Source: Gemmatimonadota bacterium (GTDB lineage Bacteria > Gemmatimonadota > Gemmatimonadetes > Longimicrobiales > Gaopeijiaceae). Taken from it: a DNA stretch of 9,374 nucleotides. This document shows positions 5,475-9,374 of the stretch, in pieces. Location of the stretch: contig PWZC01000029.1 in the NCBI GenBank assembly GCA_003567615.1, positions 1 through 9,374 on the forward strand, read 5' to 3'. The stretch's first letter is position 1. The number at the start of each line of letters is the position of its first letter. Below the pieces are notes generated by a model that made no database searches, had not been told where the DNA came from, and was given only the letters and a program-made list of their open reading frames with translations. The position numbers and the translations under genes were made by a program.

Positions 5475-5867
5475 ATGATGACCGATCCCATTGCAGATAT
5501 GCTCACCCGGATCCGTAATGCCGGCCAGGCGGGACACCGCTGGGCCGACATGCCGATCTCCAAGGTGAAGATCCAACTCGCCGAACTCCTCAAGAAGAAC
5601 GCCTTCGTCTTCGACTACAAGGTCCTGGATGATGGCCACCACGGGGTTCTGCGGGTCTACCTGAAATATCACGAGGGCCAGCCCATCATCCGGCACCTGG
5701 AGCGTGTTTCCACACCAGGACGACGGCAGTACGTGGGCGCCACGGACATTCCCCGGGTCCGGAACGGACTTGGGATGGCCATCCTCTCCACCTCCAGCGG
5801 GATCCTGTCGGATCGCGAGGCGCGCAAGCACGGCGTCGGCGGCGAGCTGATGGCCCTGGTCTGGTAA
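5475..5867 (+). CDS. rpsH: 30S ribosomal protein S8
   Basis: S8 (130 residues, the same as E. coli) is a primary binder of the 16S central domain; in E. coli it also represses the spc operon by binding its mRNA near the start of rplE. The sequence has DPIADMLTRIRNA (4-16), ISKVKIQLAELLKKNAFV (28-45), RVSTPGRRQYV (77-87) and the signature STSSGILSDREARKHGVGGELM (105-126). Two ATGs lie in tandem at 5475 and 5478; AAGGAG at 5458-5463 favours the first. The 19-nt gap from rpsN contains only this ribosome binding site. Confidence 0.98.
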   Translation: MMTDPIADMLTRIRNAGQAGHRWADMPISKVKIQLAELLKKNAFVFDYKVLDDGHHGVLRVYLKYHEGQPIIRHLERVSTPGRRQYVGATDIPRVRNGLGMAILSTSSGILSDREARKHGVGGELMALVW

Positions 5868-5888
5868 CGGCGGAGCGAGAAGAAGACC

Positions 5889-6428
5889 ATGTCGAGAATC
5901 GGAAAGAAGCCCGTACCTGTGGCCAAGGGCGTGGAAGTCCGCCTGGACGAGGCCGTCCTCCACGTGAAGGGCCCGAAGGGTGAACTGAGCCTGGACGTGA
6001 ACCCCGAGATGGCGGTTGCCATCGAGGACGGGGAGATCACGGTGACCCGCCCCTCGGACTCCCAGAAGCACAAGGCCCTCCACGGTCTGACGCGGTCGCT
6101 CATCGCCAACATGGTGGAGGGCGTCACCGAGGGATTCACCCGGCAGTTGGAGATCGTTGGGGTGGGGTATCGGGCCGAAAAGAAGGGACCCGGGCTCACC
6201 CTGCACCTGGGGTACTCCCATACCATCGAGTATCCGGCGCCGGAGGGGATTGAACTTGAAACCCCCTCCCAGACCAAGATCGTGGTGAAGGGAACGGACA
6301 AGCAGAAGGTGGGACAGGTGGCCGCGGAGATCCGTGGATTCCGTCCCCCGGAGCCTTACAAGGGCAAGGGCGTTCGCTACGCCGGCGAACAGATCCGGCG
6401 CAAGGCCGGTAAGACCGCCGGCAGCTAA
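5889..6428 (+). CDS. rplF: 50S ribosomal protein L6
   Basis: L6 (179 residues; E. coli 177) is a duplicated-fold protein at the factor-binding side of the 50S subunit, near the sarcin-ricin loop. It starts MSRIGKKPVPVAKGVEV, then shows VKGPKGEL (26-33), HGLTRSLIANMVEGVTEGF (65-83), the central LEIVGVGYRA (87-96) and the closing signature PEPYKGKGVRYAGEQIRRKAGKT (154-176). There are no gaps or missing motifs. The upstream bases (GGAG at 5872-5875 and GAGAAG just after) give a modest ribosome binding site for the ATG at 5889, 21 nt after the rpsH stop. Confidence 0.98.
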   Translation: MSRIGKKPVPVAKGVEVRLDEAVLHVKGPKGELSLDVNPEMAVAIEDGEITVTRPSDSQKHKALHGLTRSLIANMVEGVTEGFTRQLEIVGVGYRAEKKGPGLTLHLGYSHTIEYPAPEGIELETPSQTKIVVKGTDKQKVGQVAAEIRGFRPPEPYKGKGVRYAGEQIRRKAGKTAGS

Positions 6429-6454
6429 GGCCTGCGGAAACTCACGGAAGTCCG

Positions 6455-6460
6455 AAGGAG
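6455..6460 (+). promoter_or_regulatory. Ribosome binding site deciding the rplR GTG start
   Basis: AAGGAG 6 nt before GTG 6467 supports a GTG start for L18. No in-frame ATG lies between here and the conserved basic N-terminus, so this site effectively fixes the start. Confidence 0.78.
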
Positions 6461-6466
6461 AGATCG

Positions 6467-6859
6467 GTGAAGAAGCTCAAGTATTCGAGGATCCGCAAGA
6501 GCCGGCGGCTCCAGCGGGAGCGGCGGCATCGCCGGGTGCGGAACAAGATCACGGGGACGGCGGAGCGTCCGCGGCTCGCGATCTTCCGGTCCCTGCGGAA
6601 CATGGAGGGGCAATTGGTGGACGATGTGGCCGGGGTGACCCTGGCCGGCGTCTCCACACTGGCTCCGCAGATCCGGGAGATGGAGCCCGAGGGGGACCAC
6701 CCTCAGGCGGCCCGGGCCCATGCCGCAGGAAAGCTCCTGGCGGAACGCGCCCGGGAGGCAGGCATCGAGACCGTCGTGTTCGATCGCGGCGGTTACAAGT
6801 ACCACGGTCGGGTCAAGGCCTTCGCTGAAGGCGCCCGCGAGGGAGGATTGAGGTTCTGA
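6467..6859 (+). CDS. rplR: 50S ribosomal protein L18
   Basis: L18 (130 residues; E. coli 117) binds 5S rRNA in the central protuberance along with L5. The basic N-terminus (KYSRIRKSRRLQRERRHRRVRNKITGT) and RPRLAIFRS (34-42) are typical, as is the C-terminal block VVFDRGGYKYHGRVKAFAEGAREGGLRF (103-130). The segment between, residues 42-49 (SLRNMEGQ), departs from the usual pattern, in which a His or Glu, an Ile and a Tyr precede AQ. The start is GTG at 6467, 6 nt after a strong AAGGAG (6455-6460). The stop overlaps the rpsE start by one base (TGATG). Identity is secure from the C-terminal block and gene order. Confidence 0.96.
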   Translation: MKKLKYSRIRKSRRLQRERRHRRVRNKITGTAERPRLAIFRSLRNMEGQLVDDVAGVTLAGVSTLAPQIREMEPEGDHPQAARAHAAGKLLAERAREAGIETVVFDRGGYKYHGRVKAFAEGAREGGLRF

Positions 6860-7383
6860 TGTCCAGAGATCGCAAGAGGGGCCGGGGCCGGGAGCAGTCC
6901 GATCTGGTCGAGACTGTCGTCCACATCAACCGGGTTGCCAAGGGGGTGAAGGGTGGCCGTCGCTTCTCCTTCACGGCGCTGGTGGCCGTCGGGGACCAGA
7001 AGGGGAAGGTGGGGATCTACCATTCCAAGGCCAATGAAGTCGCCGAGGCGATCCGTAAGGCCATGGAACACGCCAAGCGCAACATGGTGGAGATCCCCGT
7101 GGTGAACGGCACCATTCCCCACGAGATCGTCGGGGAGTGGGGGGCCGGTCGGGTCATGCTCCGCCCGGCGGCTCCGGGTACCGGCGTGATCGCCGGAGGT
7201 CCGGTGCGCGCCATCGTTGAGGCTGTCGGCATCACCGATATCCTGACCAAGAGCCTTGGGACCAACAACCCCATCAACGTGGTACGCGCCACCATGTGGG
7301 GTCTCGAGCATCTGGTGACGCCACAGCAGGTGGCCCGGGAGCGGGGTATCCCCGTCGAGTCGCTGGAGGTGTACGGTGTCTGA
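6859..7383 (+). CDS. rpsE: 30S ribosomal protein S5
   Basis: S5 (174 residues; E. coli 167) lies at the mRNA entry site and affects decoding accuracy; its N-terminal loop is where spectinomycin-resistance changes occur in other bacteria. The double-stranded-RNA-binding-type N domain shows ETVVHINRVAKGVKGGRRFSFTALVAVGD (18-46), and the C domain GAGRVMLRPAAPGTGVIAGGPVRAIVEAVGI (95-125) followed by KSLGTNNPINVVRAT (131-145). At 54-56 the sequence is YHS before KANEV, where most S5 proteins have a glycine-containing xGxGKA turn. The ATG overlaps the rplR stop (TGATG) with GAGG at 6850-6853. The gene ends overlapping rpmD by 8 nt. Confidence 0.98.
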   Translation: MSRDRKRGRGREQSDLVETVVHINRVAKGVKGGRRFSFTALVAVGDQKGKVGIYHSKANEVAEAIRKAMEHAKRNMVEIPVVNGTIPHEIVGEWGAGRVMLRPAAPGTGVIAGGPVRAIVEAVGITDILTKSLGTNNPINVVRATMWGLEHLVTPQQVARERGIPVESLEVYGV

Positions 7384-7576
7384 GTCCACCTCCAAGCTGT
7401 CCGTCAAGCAGGTCCGGAGCCTGAGCGGCCGCCCCGAGAAGCACCGGCGGACCATGCGGGCCCTTGGGTTCACGAAGAACCAGCAGACCCGGGTCCACAA
7501 TGACACGCCCACGATCCGGGGCATGCTGGAGCAGGTGTCACACCTGGTTGAGGTCCACACCGTTGAGGAGCAGTAG
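7376..7576 (+). CDS. rpmD: 50S ribosomal protein L30
   Basis: L30 (66 residues; E. coli 59) is a small 23S-binding protein of the large subunit. The sequence KLSVKQVRSLSGRPEKHRRTMRALGFTKNQQTRVHNDTPTIRGMLEQVSHLVEV shows the full family pattern: VRS..GRPEKHR.T..ALG, then the VH.DTP.IRGM block and VSHLV. The start is GTG at 7376, within the end of rpsE, behind GGAGG at 7365-7369. The resulting 8-nt overlap suggests coupled translation with S5. A few extra residues at both ends explain the slightly greater length. Some bacterial lineages with reduced genomes lack L30, so its presence argues against those. Confidence 0.97.
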   Translation: MSESTSKLSVKQVRSLSGRPEKHRRTMRALGFTKNQQTRVHNDTPTIRGMLEQVSHLVEVHTVEEQ

Positions 7577-7580
7577 AATC

Positions 7581-8027
7581 ATGGCCGAACTTCACGATCT
7601 TTCCCCATCCGCCGGGTCCCGTCGGGACCGAAAGCGGCTTGGCCGCGGCCCGGGCACCGGGCTCGGCAAGACGAGTGGTCGGGGGCACAAGGGGCAGAAG
7701 GCTCGCTCCGGGGCCTCCATCCCGGCCGGGTTCGAGGGAGGGCAGATGCCGCTCCAGCGCCGGATCCCGAAGCGGGGCTTCACCCCCATAAACCGGGTGG
7801 AGTACCAGGTGGTGAACGTGCGTTCATTGGAAGACATCCAGGGTGACGCCGTGGATCCGCAGGTGCTCAGCGACCAGGGTCTCATTGGATCGGCCAAGAA
7901 GCCGGTCAAGATCCTGGGCGACGGGGAGCTCACGCGTTCCCTTACCGTCCGGGTCCACGCCTTCAGCGGGTCGGCTCGCTCGAAGATCGAGGGCGCCGGT
8001 GGTTCCGTCGCCGTCATCGGCGAGTGA
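7581..8027 (+). CDS. rplO: 50S ribosomal protein L15
   Basis: L15 (148 residues; E. coli 144) is a late-assembly protein that threads an extended basic N-terminal arm into the 23S core. The arm is obvious: LHDLSPSAGSRRDRKRLGRGPGTGLGKTSGRGHKGQKARSG (4-44), then FEGGQMPLQRRIPKRGF (51-67) and the C-terminal globular part VKILGDGELTRSLTVRVHAFSGSARSKIEGAGG. The frame is open upstream to 7464, but those codons overlap rpmD and do not resemble L15. The ATG at 7581, 10 nt after GAGGAG (7565-7570), gives the family N-terminus and starts 4 nt after the rpmD stop. Confidence 0.98.
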   Translation: MAELHDLSPSAGSRRDRKRLGRGPGTGLGKTSGRGHKGQKARSGASIPAGFEGGQMPLQRRIPKRGFTPINRVEYQVVNVRSLEDIQGDAVDPQVLSDQGLIGSAKKPVKILGDGELTRSLTVRVHAFSGSARSKIEGAGGSVAVIGE

Positions 8028-8071
8028 CGGGACCCTACCCCAGAGACGCCTGAGCCCACGGGACACGAGGC

Positions 8072-9374
8072 ATGGCCAACCCGATTCCGAATCTGTTCCG
8101 GTTCCCTGAGTTGAAGGACCGGATCCTCTTTACCCTTTTCATCCTCCTGATCTACCGGGTCGGTGCGCACATCACTGCGCCGGGGATCAACCTGACGGCA
8201 CTGCAGGCGCAGTTCGGTCAGTTGGAGGGCACCCTGTTCGGGGTGTACGACATGTTCGTGGGGGGAGGGCTCTCCAGAGCGACGATCTTCGCCCTCGGGA
8301 TCATGCCGTATATCTCGGCGGCCATCATGTTCCAGCTTCTGGCGGCGGTGTTCCCCACCATTGAGAAGCTGCAGAAGGAAGGGGAGGAGGGCCGCAAGAA
8401 GATCACCCAGTGGACCCGGTACACCACCGTGGTTCTCTGTATCGCCCAGTCCTACGGATACTCCGTGTTCGTGGGATCCATCGAGGGCGCGGTGATGAAC
8501 CCCGGATTCCTCTTCACCTTCACCACCGTTCTGGCTCTCACGGTGGGCGGCACCTTCATCATGTGGCTCGGTGAGCAGATCACCGAACACGGGGTGGGGA
8601 ACGGAATGTCACTCCTGATCTTCTTCTCCATCATTGAAGGTTTCCCTGGGGCCGTGGTACGGACCTGGGAGGCCGTGATGGTAGGGGAGATCGGCTTCAT
8701 CGCCATGGGCGTGCTCCTGGCCGTGATCATCGGTGTGACGGCAGCCGTCGTATCCATGACCATGGGCGCCAGACAGATTCCGGTTCAGATTCCACGGAAG
8801 GTGGTGGGGCGGGGCCGGATCCAGGAGGGGCAGAAGAGTTTCGTTCCCATCCGGGTGAATGCGGCCGGCGTGATGCCCATCATCTTCGCCCAGTCCTTCA
8901 TCATTGTTCCCGGGACCCTGGCCGCCTTCACCAGCGTTGGCCTCATCGCCGAGCTTGCGGAGCTCTTCCAACCCGGAAACTGGCTGTACTATGGTACCTA
9001 CGGTGTGCTCACCGTCTTCTTCACGTACTTCTACACCGCCATCATCTTCAATCCGGTGGACCTGGCGGAGAATCTGAAGAAACAGGGTGCCTTCGTTCCC
9101 GGCGTCAAGCCCGGAGCGCGGACCGCCGAGTACATCGATCGGGTGCTGACGCGCGTGACGCTGCCCGGCTCCATCTATCTGGCGCTGGTGGCACTGCTTC
9201 CCTTCTGGATCTTCGACATCTTCAACATCCAGACCTTCTTCTTCGGTGGCACCGGTCTCCTCATTGTGGTGGGTGTGGGGCTCGACACCGTGCAGCGGGC
9301 GCAGCAGCATCTCCTGCTCCGCCATTATGACGGTTTCATGAAGAAGGGGCGGGTGAAGGTCCGTGGACGTCAGC
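8072..9374 (+). CDS. secY: Protein translocase channel subunit SecY (3' end outside window)
   Basis: SecY is the pore-forming inner-membrane subunit of the Sec translocon, through which exported and membrane proteins pass as they leave the ribosome or SecA. The window holds 434 whole codons plus one base; E. coli SecY has 443 residues, so only a short tail is missing. It starts MANPIPNLFRFPELKDRILFT, with the first membrane segment at about 17-35 and a plug-like region at about 55-72 (FGVYDMFVGGGLSRATIFALGIMPYI). Other recognisable parts are GEQITEHGVGNGMSLLIF (167-184), the basic cytoplasmic loop IPVQIPRKVVGRG (236-248), FNPVDLAENLKKQGAFVPGVKPG (326-348) and TAEYIDRVLTRVTLPG (351-366). The ATG at 8072 has only a poor ribosome binding site (GAGG at 8067-8070, too close). 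The start rests on family alignment. Confidence 0.97.
   Translation, partial: MANPIPNLFRFPELKDRILFTLFILLIYRVGAHITAPGINLTALQAQFGQLEGTLFGVYDMFVGGGLSRATIFALGIMPYISAAIMFQLLAAVFPTIEKLQKEGEEGRKKITQWTRYTTVVLCIAQSYGYSVFVGSIEGAVMNPGFLFTFTTVLALTVGGTFIMWLGEQITEHGVGNGMSLLIFFSIIEGFPGAVVRTWEAVMVGEIGFIAMGVLLAVIIGVTAAVVSMTMGARQIPVQIPRKVVGRGRIQEGQKSFVPIRVNAAGVMPIIFAQSFIIVPGTLAAFTSVGLIAELAELFQPGNWLYYGTYGVLTVFFTYFYTAIIFNPVDLAENLKKQGAFVPGVKPGARTAEYIDRVLTRVTLPGSIYLALVALLPFWIFDIFNIQTFFFGGTGLLIVVGVGLDTVQRAQQHLLLRHYDGFMKKGRVKVRGRQ

Noticed and set aside
7464..7580. An upstream extension of L15 overlapping rpmD.
   Set aside because: It would overlap most of the L30 C-terminal half in another frame and has no resemblance to L15; ATG 7581 has its own ribosome binding site.
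7592..8590. An antisense open frame of 332 codons opposite rplO and the first part of secY.
   Set aside because: Same reasoning: it mirrors well-supported genes, shows no domain and has no plausible regulatory context of its own.
8609..9325. An antisense open frame of 238 codons opposite secY, rich in His, Asp, Gly and Glu.
   Set aside because: The composition is what one expects from reverse-reading hydrophobic membrane-protein codons; the plus-strand SecY explains the region completely.
1..9374. Search for mobile elements, CRISPR repeats, tRNA genes, attachment sites or inserted foreign genes.
   Set aside because: All sequence is accounted for by the twenty ribosomal and translocon genes and short gaps; no direct repeat array, transposase or tRNA-like sequence was seen, and base composition is even throughout.

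Overview
The window is one unbroken stretch of a bacterial ribosomal-protein supercluster, all on the plus strand. It covers the distal S10 operon (end of rplD, rplW, rplB, rpsS, rplV, rpsC, rplP, rpmC, rpsQ) running straight into the spc operon (rplN, rplX, rplE, rpsN, rpsH, rplF, rplR, rpsE, rpmD, rplO, secY). Twenty genes are present. rplD is cut by the left edge and secY by the right edge; the other eighteen are complete. The gene order is the classical bacterial one, with no insertion, loss or inversion.

The DNA is clearly GC-rich, with G/C-ending codons dominating throughout. S14 is the short four-cysteine zinc form. Traits that point to a high-GC FCB-type lineage, with Gemmatimonadota my best guess, are the late SecY segment (VKPG, TAEYID, TLPGSIYLA) and a non-His residue after the conserved VDHP of L2. 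This placement rests on remembered family patterns, not on a tree, and is moderate to low confidence.

Layout: genes are packed with gaps from about 5 to 75 nt, or overlap by 1 to 8 nt (rplD/rplW, rpmC/rpsQ, rplN/rplX, rplR/rpsE, rpsE/rpmD), as expected for translationally coupled genes on one long transcript. The longest gaps are rpsS-rplV (74 nt), rplE-rpsN (55 nt), rplB-rpsS (54 nt), rpsQ-rplN (46 nt) and rplO-secY (44 nt). None holds a convincing promoter or a rho-independent terminator with a U-tract. No stretch of 300 bases lacks a gene. Two GC-rich potential RNA hairpins stand out, one over the rplX stop and one at the end of rplE.

The products build both subunits. L4, L22, L23, L29 and L24 line the exit tunnel or ring its mouth; L2, L14, L15 and L16 structure the large-subunit core and active-site surroundings; L5 and L18 belong to the 5S rRNA-bearing central protuberance; L6 lies at the factor-binding side and L30 is a small 23S-binding protein. 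S3, S5, S8, S14, S17 and S19 are small-subunit proteins. SecY is the membrane channel that receives exported nascent chains.

I found no undescribed system. The observations worth a second look are small: lineage-type substitutions in L22, L18, L2 and S5, terminal extensions on S17, L5 and L4, and the two hairpins.
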